Positions 1 to 5,612 of a stretch of DNA of 5,612 nucleotides are shown here, in pieces. The stretch is from an uncultured beta proteobacterium (lineage in GTDB: Bacteria > Pseudomonadota > Gammaproteobacteria > Burkholderiales > Rhodocyclaceae), in assembly GCA_903930395.1 (NCBI GenBank), contig CAIYYE010000448.1, positions 1-5,612 of the forward strand, read 5' to 3'. Below the pieces are notes generated by a model, which was not told the origin of the DNA, did no database searches, and saw only the letters and a program-made list of their open reading frames with translations. A program made the translations under genes and the position numbers. Within the stretch, counting starts at the first letter, position 1, and the number at the start of each line of letters is the position of its first letter.

Positions 1-457
1 GTTCGCCGACGATCATCGGGACGGCACGCTCGAACAACTGGCCCTGGCCCCGCATCCTCTGGGTCTGGTCGTTACGGGGAAAGTGATTGCTCACTGGCTG
101 GTCTCCGGCCTGCCCCTCGCGCTGATTGCGCCGGTCCTCGGCATCCAGTTCGACCTGTCGACCGACGCCCTGATCGTTCTCACCTTCGCCATCCTGATCG
201 GCACCCCGGCCCTGTCCGGCATCGGCGCCATCGGCGCGGCGCTGACCCTTGGCCTGCGGGGCGGTGGCGTCCTCCTGTCACTGCTCGTTCTGCCACTTTA
301 CATCCCGGTGTTAATATTCGGCGCTGGCGCAGTGGATGCGACGGTGACCGGGCTCGGGGGAGAAGGTCACCTCTCACTGCTTGCTGCACTTACTTTTGCC
401 TCACTTGGCTTTGCCCCCTGGGCATCGGCCGCTGCCTTGAAGATTGCCCTCGAATGA
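1..457 (+). CDS. ccmB: Haem exporter/CcmE-release ABC transporter membrane subunit CcmB (3' part)
   Basis: This is the membrane subunit of the CcmAB ABC transporter, which uses ATP hydrolysis to release haem-loaded CcmE from CcmC in the inner membrane. The gene enters from the left edge: the reading frame is open from base 2 and ends at TGA 455-457, so about 151 residues are visible. The family is about 220 residues long, so roughly the first 70 are missing. The visible part opens with a typical CcmB stretch (FADDHRDGTLEQLALAPHPL), followed by several hydrophobic segments separated by short loops and ending in ALKIALE. A GTG at 83 could be taken for a start, but the conserved family sequence continues upstream of it, so it is internal. 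The stop overlaps the ccmC start by four bases, indicating cotranscription and probably coupled translation. Codon choice in the last 50 or so codons is less G/C-biased than in the neighbouring genes. Confidence 0.95.
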   Translation, partial: FADDHRDGTLEQLALAPHPLGLVVTGKVIAHWLVSGLPLALIAPVLGIQFDLSTDALIVLTFAILIGTPALSGIGAIGAALTLGLRGGGVLLSLLVLPLYIPVLIFGAGAVDATVTGLGGEGHLSLLAALTFASLGFAPWASAAALKIALE

Positions 458-1212
458 AAGATCGCTTCAACCTCTACCGCTTTGCCTCGCCGGCCACGTT
501 CTATCCACTGGCTGGGGCACTGATCCCCTACTTCGTTGCCGTTTCGGTCGTCTTCGGTCTCGCCGGCCTGTGGCTCGGCATGCTCGTCGCGCCGACCGAC
601 TTCCAGCAAGGCGAAGGCTACCGGATCATTTTCATCCACGTCCCGGCCTCCTGGATGTCGATGTTCATCTACCTCGTCATGGCCGGCTGGGCCGCCATCG
701 GGCTGGCTTTCAATACCCGGCTGTCGGGCATGATGGCGCAGGCCCTGGCGCCGACCGGCGCGCTCATGGCCTTCCTCTCGCTGCTCACCGGTGCCCTCTG
801 GGGCAAGCCGATGTGGGGCGCCTGGTGGGTCTGGGATGCCCGGCTGACGTCCGAACTGATCCTGCTCTTCCTGTATATCGGTTACATGGCGCTGACCGCC
901 GCCATCGACGATGCGCGCCGCGCCGACAAGGCCGGTGGCCTGTTGTTGCTGGTCGGCGTGGTCAATATTCCCATCATCTATTTCTCGGTGAAGTGGTGGA
1001 ACACGCTGCACCAGGGGTCGAGCGTCAATCTCGCCAAGTCGTCGATGGCCACCACCATGCTCTGGGGCATGCTGCTCATGGCCATGTGCTTCTGGATGTA
1101 TTCGATTGCCGTCGCACTGATGCGCGCGCGGACCATCATGCTTGAGCGCGAGTGCCATACCGATTGGGCCAGGGCAGAGTTGCTGGGCAATACGGAAGGA
1201 GCCGGGAAATGA
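454..1212 (+). CDS. ccmC: Haem-handling membrane protein CcmC
   Basis: CcmC is an inner-membrane haem-handling protein that presents haem on the periplasmic side and attaches it to CcmE, working with CcmD and the CcmAB transporter. The product has 252 residues, close to the E. coli protein (about 245). It has about six hydrophobic segments. The tryptophan-rich haem-binding motif lies at residues 121-128 (WGAWWVWD) and continues into the family signature ARLTSELILLFLYIGY. The two expected external haem-ligand histidines are H62 (in IHVPASW) and H186 (in NTLHQGSS), on either side of that motif. The start at 454 lies within the ccmB stop as ATGA. No strong Shine-Dalgarno is seen, so translation is probably coupled to ccmB. 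The stop overlaps the ccmD start. All diagnostic residues are present, so the protein is expected to be functional. The main alternative, CcmF, is excluded by length and by the presence of a separate ccmF downstream. Confidence 0.97.
   Translation: MKDRFNLYRFASPATFYPLAGALIPYFVAVSVVFGLAGLWLGMLVAPTDFQQGEGYRIIFIHVPASWMSMFIYLVMAGWAAIGLAFNTRLSGMMAQALAPTGALMAFLSLLTGALWGKPMWGAWWVWDARLTSELILLFLYIGYMALTAAIDDARRADKAGGLLLLVGVVNIPIIYFSVKWWNTLHQGSSVNLAKSSMATTMLWGMLLMAMCFWMYSIAVALMRARTIMLERECHTDWARAELLGNTEGAGK
1194..1201 (+). promoter_or_regulatory. Ribosome binding site deciding the ccmD start
   Basis: GGAAGGAG at 1194-1201 is a strong Shine-Dalgarno match, seven bases before the ATG at 1209. It lies inside the end of ccmC. 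It supports 1209 as the ccmD start rather than the in-frame ATG at 1152, which has no such site and would add 19 residues unlike the family. Confidence 0.8.
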
Positions 1213-1397
1213 TCCACTGGAACAGTTTTTCCGACTTCATCGCCATGGGCGGCTACGGTTTATACGTCTGGGGATCCTTTGGCGTCACGGCTTTGATCAT
1301 GGCGATTGAACCGATTGTCGTCTCCCGCAATCGAAAGAGCACCATCGCCCGCCTCAAGCGCCAGTTGCGCGCCGAAACAAGGAACACCGCAGAATGA
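1209..1397 (+). CDS. ccmD: Small haem-exporter accessory protein CcmD
   Basis: CcmD is a small inner-membrane protein that joins CcmC and CcmE and is needed to release haem-loaded CcmE from the CcmABCD complex. The product has 62 residues, in line with the family (E. coli about 69). After a short N-terminal stretch comes the typical [20 protein letters not shown] segment, which leads into one membrane helix (roughly residues 17-37). A basic cytoplasmic tail rich in Arg and Lys follows ([18 protein letters not shown]). The ATG at 1209 was chosen because it overlaps the ccmC stop as ATGA, has a strong ribosome binding site seven bases upstream, and gives the family-like N-terminus. An in-frame ATG at 1152 would lengthen the protein into ccmC and is rejected. 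The stop overlaps the ccmE start. Identification rests on the GGYxxYVWxSxGxTAL pattern together with the position between ccmC and ccmE. Confidence 0.93.
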   Translation: MIHWNSFSDFIAMGGYGLYVWGSFGVTALIMAIEPIVVSRNRKSTIARLKRQLRAETRNTAE

Positions 1398-1882
1398 AAT
1401 CCCGTCACAAGAAGCTCGCCCTGATCGGCGGTGCCCTGGCCATCATCGGCATCATCGCCGCCCTGGTCCTCAACGCCCTCAACAGCAATATCGCCCTCTA
1501 CATCTCGCCGACCGACGTTGCCGAGGGCAAGGCCCCTCAGGGCAAGGCTTTCCGCATAGGCGGCCTGGTCAAGGAAGGCAGCCTGCAAAGGCAGGCCGAC
1601 GGCGTGACCATCGCTTTTGTCGTGACCGACACCGCCAAGGACATGACCGTCCATTACAAGGGCATCCTCCCCGATCTTTTCAAGGAAGGCAAAGGCGTCG
1701 TCGCCCAGGGCAAGATAGATGGTGACGGCACCTTCAAGGCCAGCGAAGTGCTGGCCAAGCACGATGAAAACTACATGCCACCCGAGGCCGCCAAGGCTGT
1801 CGGCGACGCCCAGGCCCGCGAGGCCGGCAAGCATGTATCTCCCTCGTCCTATGCTGGCGACAAGCCGAAAGCGAGTTACTGA
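1394..1882 (+). CDS. ccmE: Periplasmic haem chaperone CcmE
   Basis: CcmE is a membrane-anchored periplasmic chaperone that binds haem covalently through a histidine and carries it from CcmCD to CcmF. The product has 162 residues, the usual length. A positively charged N-terminus (MKSRHKK) precedes one membrane anchor at about residues 8-29. The OB-fold beta-barrel domain follows, with recognisable blocks such as [12 protein letters not shown] and [20 protein letters not shown]. The haem-attachment motif HxxxY is present as H123-D-E-N-Y127 in [12 protein letters not shown], matching E. coli H130 and Y134. The C-terminal tail is polar, Ala/Lys-rich and probably flexible. The start lies in an ATGA overlap with ccmD, with AAGGA at 1379-1383 ten bases upstream as a plausible ribosome binding site. 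A small perfect hairpin sits within the gene at 1581-1596. The histidine form, not the rarer CxxxY variant, is seen here. Confidence 0.97.
   Translation: MKSRHKKLALIGGALAIIGIIAALVLNALNSNIALYISPTDVAEGKAPQGKAFRIGGLVKEGSLQRQADGVTIAFVVTDTAKDMTVHYKGILPDLFKEGKGVVAQGKIDGDGTFKASEVLAKHDENYMPPEAAKAVGDAQAREAGKHVSPSSYAGDKPKASY
1581..1596 (+). repeat. Perfect 6-bp inverted repeat with 4-base loop inside ccmE
   Basis: GCCTGC (1581-1586) and GCAGGC (1591-1596) are exact reverse complements around the loop AAAG. The stem is all but one pair G-C. It lies within the OB-fold coding region and has no following T-run, so it is not an intrinsic terminator. It may be a chance result of high GC content; no function is claimed. 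Confidence 0.45.
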
Positions 1883-1884
1883 AC

Positions 1885-3879
1885 ATGATTCCTGAACTTG
1901 GTCATTTCGCCCTCATTCTCGCCGCAGTACTTGCGCTGATCCTGGGTACATTGCCGCTGCTCGGTGCCCACCAGAACCGCATGGCCTGGGTCGCCGTCGC
2001 CCGGCCCGCGGCAACGGCCATGGCTTTGCTGGTCACCTTCTCATTTGCCTGCCTGGTCCAGTCTTTCGTCACCAACGATTTCTCGGTGGTTTACGTCGCC
2101 CAGCACTCCAATTCCCTGCTGCCCATTCAATACCGCGTCGCCGCGACCTGGGGTGGCCATGAAGGCTCGCTGCTGCTGTGGATGCTCTTCCTGACCTGGT
2201 GGGCCTTCGGCGTCGCCATGCTCTCCAGACAACTGCCTGACACCATGGTTGCCCGCGTGCTCGGCACCCTCGGCCTCGTTGCCTTTGGCTTCATGCTCTT
2301 CATCCTGATCACCTCCAACCCCTTCGAGCGCCTGCTCCCGGCAGCGGCCGAAGGACGCGACCTGAATCCCCTGCTGCAGGATTTCGGGCTGATCATTCAC
2401 CCGCCCCTGCTCTACATGGGTTACGTCGGCTTTTCAGTCGCCTTCGCCTTCGCCATCGCCGCGCTGCTCTCTGGCCAGTTGGACGCCGCCTGGGCGCGAT
2501 GGTCCCGGCCCTGGACCCTGGCCGCCTGGTGCTTCCTTACCCTGGGCATTGCCATGGGTTCATGGTGGGCCTATTACGAACTGGGCTGGGGTGGCTGGTG
2601 GTTCTGGGATCCGGTCGAAAACGCCTCGTTCATGCCCTGGCTCGTCGGCACGGCGCTCATCCATTCACTGGCCGCGACCGAAAAGCGCGGCAGCTTCAAG
2701 AACTGGACAGTCTTGCTGGCGATTTCCGCCTTCTCGCTGTCGCTGCTCGGCACCTTCCTGGTCCGCTCCGGCGTCCTGACCTCGGTCCATGCTTTCGCCA
2801 CCGATCCGGCGCGCGGCATATTCATCCTCATTTTCCTGGTCGCCGTGATCGGCACCTCGCTCGCCCTGTTTGCCTGGCGCGCCCCGAAAGTCGGGCTGGG
2901 TGGCCGTTTCGGTCTGGTTTCGCGCGAATCGCTGCTGCTCACCAACAATGTACTGCTCGTCGTCGCTTGTGCCACGGTCCTGCTCGGCACCCTTTACCCG
3001 CTGCTCATCGACGCCCTCGGCGTCGGCAAGATTTCCGTCGGGCCACCTTACTTCAACGCCGTTTTCGTCCCGGTCATGTCGCCGATTCTCTTCCTGATGG
3101 GGGCCGCCCCCTTCGCCCGCTGGAAGGAAGCATCGATCCCGGAAATTGCCCGCACCGTACGCTGGGCCATGCTCGCCGCCGCGCTCGTCGCCATCGCCCT
3201 GCCGCTGCTCTATGGCCAGTGGAGTGCCCTGACCGCGCTCGGTATCCTGCTCGCCGCCTGGGTCACCTTTACGACCCTGACCGCCTTCGTCCAGCGCGTC
3301 CAGCACACCCGTGCCGGCCAGTCTTTCGCGAGTGCCGCACTGAAGCAGCCCCGCAGTTTCGTCGGCATGTGCATCGCCCACTTCGGTATCGCGGTATTCG
3401 TCATCGGCGTCACGATGGTCAATAGTTTTCAGGATGAAAAAGACATCAAGATGGCGCCAGGCGAAACAGTCAATGTCGCCGGTTACAGCTTTACCTTCAA
3501 TGGCGTCAAATCCGTGCAGGGGCCGAACTACACGGCCGCCCAGGGCGATTTCGATCTGGCCGTCAACGGCAAGTTCCAGCGCAAGATGAATCCAGAAAAG
3601 CGCAACTACGCGTCCTCCGGCATGCCGATGACCGAAGCCGCCATCGATGCCGGGTTCCTGCGCGACGTCTATGTTTCACTTGGCGAACCAATCGACCGCG
3701 ACCGGCCGGAAGCCGAATGGGCCGTCCGCGTCTATTACAAGCCCTTTGTCGACTGGATCTGGGCCGGTTGTGTGCTGATGGCACTGGGCGGCCTGCTCGC
3801 CCTGCTTGATCGCCGCTATCGCGCCAAATCCCGCGCTTCTGCCTCCGTCAAAATCCCTGCTGGAACTCAACAAGCATGA
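1885..3879 (+). CDS. ccmF: Cytochrome c haem lyase subunit CcmF
   Basis: CcmF is the large polytopic inner-membrane subunit of the cytochrome c synthetase. It takes haem from CcmE and, with CcmH and CcmI, helps join it to the CXXCH cysteines of apocytochrome c. The product has 664 residues (E. coli about 647), with many hydrophobic segments (about 15). The tryptophan-rich haem motif is at residues 235-242 (WGGWWFWD), followed by PVENASFMPWL. Histidines match the E. coli ligands: external H172 (IHPPLLYMGY) and H302 (TSVHAF), and H260 (ALIHS) and H499 (CIAHFG), which correspond to the transmembrane haem b ligands H261 and H491. A periplasmic region of roughly residues 513-620 precedes the last membrane helix (about 623-641) and a basic tail. 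The ATG at 1885 begins two bases after the ccmE stop, the only non-overlapping junction here. A clear Shine-Dalgarno is lacking, so reinitiation after ccmE is likely. The stop overlaps ccmG. Confidence 0.98.
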   Translation: MIPELGHFALILAAVLALILGTLPLLGAHQNRMAWVAVARPAATAMALLVTFSFACLVQSFVTNDFSVVYVAQHSNSLLPIQYRVAATWGGHEGSLLLWMLFLTWWAFGVAMLSRQLPDTMVARVLGTLGLVAFGFMLFILITSNPFERLLPAAAEGRDLNPLLQDFGLIIHPPLLYMGYVGFSVAFAFAIAALLSGQLDAAWARWSRPWTLAAWCFLTLGIAMGSWWAYYELGWGGWWFWDPVENASFMPWLVGTALIHSLAATEKRGSFKNWTVLLAISAFSLSLLGTFLVRSGVLTSVHAFATDPARGIFILIFLVAVIGTSLALFAWRAPKVGLGGRFGLVSRESLLLTNNVLLVVACATVLLGTLYPLLIDALGVGKISVGPPYFNAVFVPVMSPILFLMGAAPFARWKEASIPEIARTVRWAMLAAALVAIALPLLYGQWSALTALGILLAAWVTFTTLTAFVQRVQHTRAGQSFASAALKQPRSFVGMCIAHFGIAVFVIGVTMVNSFQDEKDIKMAPGETVNVAGYSFTFNGVKSVQGPNYTAAQGDFDLAVNGKFQRKMNPEKRNYASSGMPMTEAAIDAGFLRDVYVSLGEPIDRDRPEAEWAVRVYYKPFVDWIWAGCVLMALGGLLALLDRRYRAKSRASASVKIPAGTQQA

Positions 3880-4460
3880 ACCGTTATTACTGGGTCCTCG
3901 GCGCTTTCGCCGCTCTCGTCGCATTACTGGCCATCGGCCTCAAACTCAACCCGCGTGATGTTCCGTCACCGCTGGTGGGCAAGCCCGCGCCCGCTTTCAA
4001 CCTGCACGTTCTCGCCACACCGGAAAAGATGGTCGGCCCCCAGGACATGCAGGGCAAGGTATGGCTGTTCAACGTCTGGTCGTCGTGGTGTGTCTCGTGC
4101 CGCCAGGAGCATCCGGTGCTGGTTGAATTCTCGAAGAAAGCCGACGTGCCTCTGGTCGGTCTCAACTACAAGGAAGTACGCGGCGACGGCAATTTCGACA
4201 TGAGCAAGATGCCGGCCGATGACGAGAAAAAACTCGCCTTCCAGCGCGCCAACCAGTGGCTGGCCCAGCACGGCAATCCTTATACCCTGACCGTCATGGA
4301 TATCGACGGTCGCGTCGGTATCGACTATGGCGTCTATGGCGTGCCGGAAACCTATGTCATCGACAAGGCCGGGATCATCCGCATGAAGCACACCGGCCCG
4401 ATCACCCCGCAGGATTTGAGCAAGAAAATCCTGCCGCTGCTCGCCGAGTTGAACAAATGA
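3876..4460 (+). CDS. ccmG: Periplasmic thiol:disulfide oxidoreductase CcmG (DsbE)
   Basis: CcmG is a membrane-anchored, periplasm-facing thioredoxin-like protein. It passes reducing power, normally from DsbD or CcdA, to the cysteines of apocytochrome c and/or CcmH before haem attachment. The product has 194 residues. An N-terminal membrane anchor spans about residues 5-22, and the thioredoxin fold starts near residue 33 (LVGKPAPAFNLHVL). The redox motif is W71-C-V-S-C75, followed by RQEHPVL; E78 is the likely counterpart of the conserved acidic residue of the family. The cis-proline loop GVYGVPETY contains P157. Between LNYKE (96-100) and WLAQHGNPY (128-136) there are about 20 more residues than in E. 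coli CcmG, rich in charged residues. The active site reads CVSC rather than the CPTC of E. coli. The start overlaps the ccmF stop as ATGA, and GGAA at 3862-3865 is a weak ribosome binding site ten bases upstream. Position between ccmF and ccmH favours CcmG over a general thioredoxin. Confidence 0.96.
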   Translation: MNRYYWVLGAFAALVALLAIGLKLNPRDVPSPLVGKPAPAFNLHVLATPEKMVGPQDMQGKVWLFNVWSSWCVSCRQEHPVLVEFSKKADVPLVGLNYKEVRGDGNFDMSKMPADDEKKLAFQRANQWLAQHGNPYTLTVMDIDGRVGIDYGVYGVPETYVIDKAGIIRMKHTGPITPQDLSKKILPLLAELNK

Positions 4461-4945
4461 AGCGCCATGCCCTGATAGCACTCTTCCTTTGCGCCTCTTT
4501 CTTCGGGACCGGCACGGCCTTCGCCAGTGCCGCCAATGAAGCAGCAACGGCGGCCGACCCGGTGGCCGAAAAGCGCCTGCAAAAGCTCTCCGAGGAACTG
4601 CGCTGCCTGGTTTGTCAGAACCAGACCATCGCTGATTCAAACGCCGAACTGGCGCAGGATCTGCGTCGCGAAGTCCGCGCCATGATCAAGGAAGGCAAGT
4701 CGGACAAGGAAATCGTCGATTTCATGGTCGTCCGCTATGGCGATTTCGTGCTCTATCGCCCCCCGGTCAAGGGCATTACCCTGCTGCTCTGGGGCGGCCC
4801 GGTAGGACTCATGCTCCTTGGCCTGTTTGTCCTGCAACGCTATCTGCGCCGCCGTACGCAGCGCATCAATACCGAAACTCAGCCGCTCTCGGCTGACGAG
4901 TCCAGCCGCGCCGATGCGCTGCTCAAGGAAATTAACCCGAAATGA
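4457..4945 (+). CDS. ccmH: Cytochrome c biogenesis thiol protein CcmH
   Basis: CcmH is a membrane-anchored periplasmic protein that reduces, or forms a mixed disulfide with, apocytochrome c cysteines, and belongs to the CcmFHI haem ligation complex. The product has 162 residues from the ATG at 4457. A Sec-type signal peptide (basic MKRH, hydrophobic core, cleavage probably after AFA or ASA near residues 23-25) leads to a helical domain with the family motif LRCLVCQNQTIADSNAELA; the redox cysteines are C50 and C53. The block MVVRYGDFVLYRPPV is also typical. One membrane helix (about 107-126) is followed by an Arg-rich stretch and a short cytoplasmic tail. The start was chosen because it gives a signal peptide and overlaps the ccmG stop as ATGA; the frame stays open upstream to 4256, but that part lies inside ccmG and is not family-like. 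Unlike E. coli CcmH, there is no fused TPR domain; ccmI encodes that part separately. Confidence 0.96.
   Translation: MKRHALIALFLCASFFGTGTAFASAANEAATAADPVAEKRLQKLSEELRCLVCQNQTIADSNAELAQDLRREVRAMIKEGKSDKEIVDFMVVRYGDFVLYRPPVKGITLLLWGGPVGLMLLGLFVLQRYLRRRTQRINTETQPLSADESSRADALLKEINPK
4925..4930 (+). promoter_or_regulatory. Probable ribosome binding site of ccmI
   Basis: AAGGAA at 4925-4930 lies 11 bases before the ccmI ATG at 4942, inside the end of ccmH. The spacing is slightly long but acceptable. It supports the ATG that overlaps the ccmH stop as the ccmI start. Confidence 0.5.
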
Positions 4946-5612
4946 ACCTGTTCGCCATCTTTGCCACCCTGCTCATCGTGGTGGCCACAGCTTTTGTCTT
5001 GCCGCCGCTCTGGCTCGGTCTGCGCCATCCCCAAAACAGGGCTGATCGCAAGGAAACCAATCTGGGTATCTTCCGCGACCAGCTGGCTGAACTTGCCCGC
5101 GAAAAAGCCGAAGGTACGCTCGCCGAAGCGGATTACGAACAAGCCAGGCAGGAATTGCAGCGCCGCCTGCTTGAAGAAGTCGACCCCGCAGCCGAAGGCG
5201 CCACCCAGGTCACGCATGGTCCGAGCCGCAAGACCGCCGTTGCCCTGCTCGTTCTGCTGCCGATTTGCGGCCTCCTCGGCTACGGCTTTCTGGGCAACCC
5301 GAAAGCGCTTGACCCAATGCAAACGGCAGCCCCCCAGCAGATGACGCCGGAAAAGATCAATGACATGGTCAACACCCTGGCTGAAAAATTGAAAGCCAAC
5401 CCGGACAACCCGCCAGGCTGGCTGATGCTAGCCCGCTCGTACAAGTCCATGGGTCGCTACGCCGATGCCGTGCAGGCCTTCACCAATGCCGAGAGCGCCA
5501 TCAACGACGACCCGGACCAGCTCGCCAGCTACGCCGAAACCATCGCCATGGCGGATGGCAGGGGCATCACGGGCAAGGCAGTCAAGCTGGTCGAACGCGC
5601 CCTCAAGGTCGA
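4942..5612 (+). CDS. ccmI: Apocytochrome c chaperone CcmI (5' part)
   Basis: CcmI is a membrane protein with a periplasmic TPR domain that holds apocytochrome c, especially its C-terminal helix, for the CcmFH haem ligation machinery. The gene runs off the right edge: 223 complete codons are visible with no stop, whereas separate CcmI proteins are often about 400 residues. It starts with ATG in an ATGA overlap with the ccmH stop. The first membrane helix covers about residues 3-25. A charged, predicted coiled-coil cytoplasmic loop contains the typical LGIFRDQLAELAREKAEGTL and ADYEQARQELQRRLLEE blocks. A second membrane helix lies at about 98-117. After a linker (TPEKINDMVNTLAEKLKANP), a TPR-like unit begins at about 159 (GWLMLARSYKSMGRYADAVQAF), with further helices after residue 192. 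In E. coli the equivalent is the C-terminal part of the longer CcmH. Identity is well supported; only the C-terminal half is unseen. Confidence 0.94.
   Translation, partial: MNLFAIFATLLIVVATAFVLPPLWLGLRHPQNRADRKETNLGIFRDQLAELAREKAEGTLAEADYEQARQELQRRLLEEVDPAAEGATQVTHGPSRKTAVALLVLLPICGLLGYGFLGNPKALDPMQTAAPQQMTPEKINDMVNTLAEKLKANPDNPPGWLMLARSYKSMGRYADAVQAFTNAESAINDDPDQLASYAETIAMADGRGITGKAVKLVERALKV

Noticed and set aside
83..457. A complete small membrane protein starting at GTG 83
   Set aside because: The frame is open to the left edge and encodes conserved CcmB sequence before position 83, so this is the truncated 3' part of ccmB.
367..1158. A 263-codon open frame on the minus strand opposite ccmC
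   Set aside because: Its product is rich in His, Gly, Arg, Glu and Gln with no recognisable domain. It mirrors a real gene in GC-rich DNA, where strong third-position G/C bias keeps the antisense frame open.
1152..1208. Upstream in-frame start for ccmD
   Set aside because: It has no good ribosome binding site and adds 19 residues unlike CcmD; the ATG at 1209 has a strong Shine-Dalgarno and an ATGA overlap.
2665..3381. A 238-codon minus-strand open frame opposite ccmF, with similar long frames at 1253-1834 and 3966-4640
   Set aside because: All have the low-complexity Gly/Arg/Glu/Gln composition of antisense shadows, lie entirely opposite well-supported ccm genes, and show no family motif.
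2499..3425. A 308-codon plus-strand open frame in another frame within ccmF
   Set aside because: The product is Arg/His/Pro-rich and unlike any known family, while the ccmF frame carries all conserved motifs across the same bases.
4256..4456. N-terminal extension of the ccmH frame into ccmG
   Set aside because: It would bury the signal peptide inside a longer protein and overlap conserved ccmG coding sequence; the ATG at 4457 gives a normal CcmH.
1..5612. A novel or undescribed system hidden in the window
   Set aside because: Essentially every base is taken up by eight tightly packed ccm genes in a standard order with intact diagnostic residues, leaving no unexplained intergenic DNA, repeat array or unknown gene.

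Overview
The window is an uninterrupted stretch of a System I cytochrome c maturation operon, all on the + strand. The order is ccmB (3' part), ccmC, ccmD, ccmE, ccmF, ccmG, ccmH, ccmI (5' part). ccmB runs off the left edge and ccmI off the right edge; a ccmA ATPase gene would be expected just upstream, outside the window. DNA is high in GC with strong G/C preference at third codon positions. The separate ccmH and ccmI genes, the gene order and the protein flavour suggest a Gram-negative proteobacterium, most likely a betaproteobacterium of the Rhodocyclales type (Dechloromonas/Azonexus-like). That assignment is an inference from sequence style, not a database result.

Layout: 1-457 is the C-terminal two thirds of CcmB. 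454-1212 is CcmC, 1209-1397 the small CcmD, and 1394-1882 the haem chaperone CcmE. 1885-3879 is the large haem lyase subunit CcmF. 3876-4460 is the thioredoxin-like CcmG, 4457-4945 is CcmH, and 4942-5612 the start of CcmI. Six of the seven junctions are 4-base ATGA stop/start overlaps; only ccmE/ccmF is different (2-base gap). No intergenic space exists, and I see no promoter, terminator, RNA gene, mobile element or CRISPR array inside the window.

How the genes work together (family knowledge): CcmAB with CcmCD load haem onto a conserved histidine of CcmE in the periplasm. CcmG and CcmH keep the apocytochrome CXXCH cysteines reduced. CcmI holds the apocytochrome, and CcmF with CcmH and CcmI transfers haem from CcmE to it. 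The diagnostic residues of the haem-handling and thiol steps are all present: WWxWD-type motifs and paired histidines in CcmC and CcmF, HxxxY in CcmE, WCVSC in CcmG and LRCLVCQ in CcmH. The pathway therefore looks intact.

I found no previously undescribed system here. The items worth a second look are modest: an approximately 20-residue extra segment in CcmG relative to E. coli, its WCVSC active site, the junction pattern, a small perfect hairpin in ccmE, and a local shift in codon choice near the end of ccmB.
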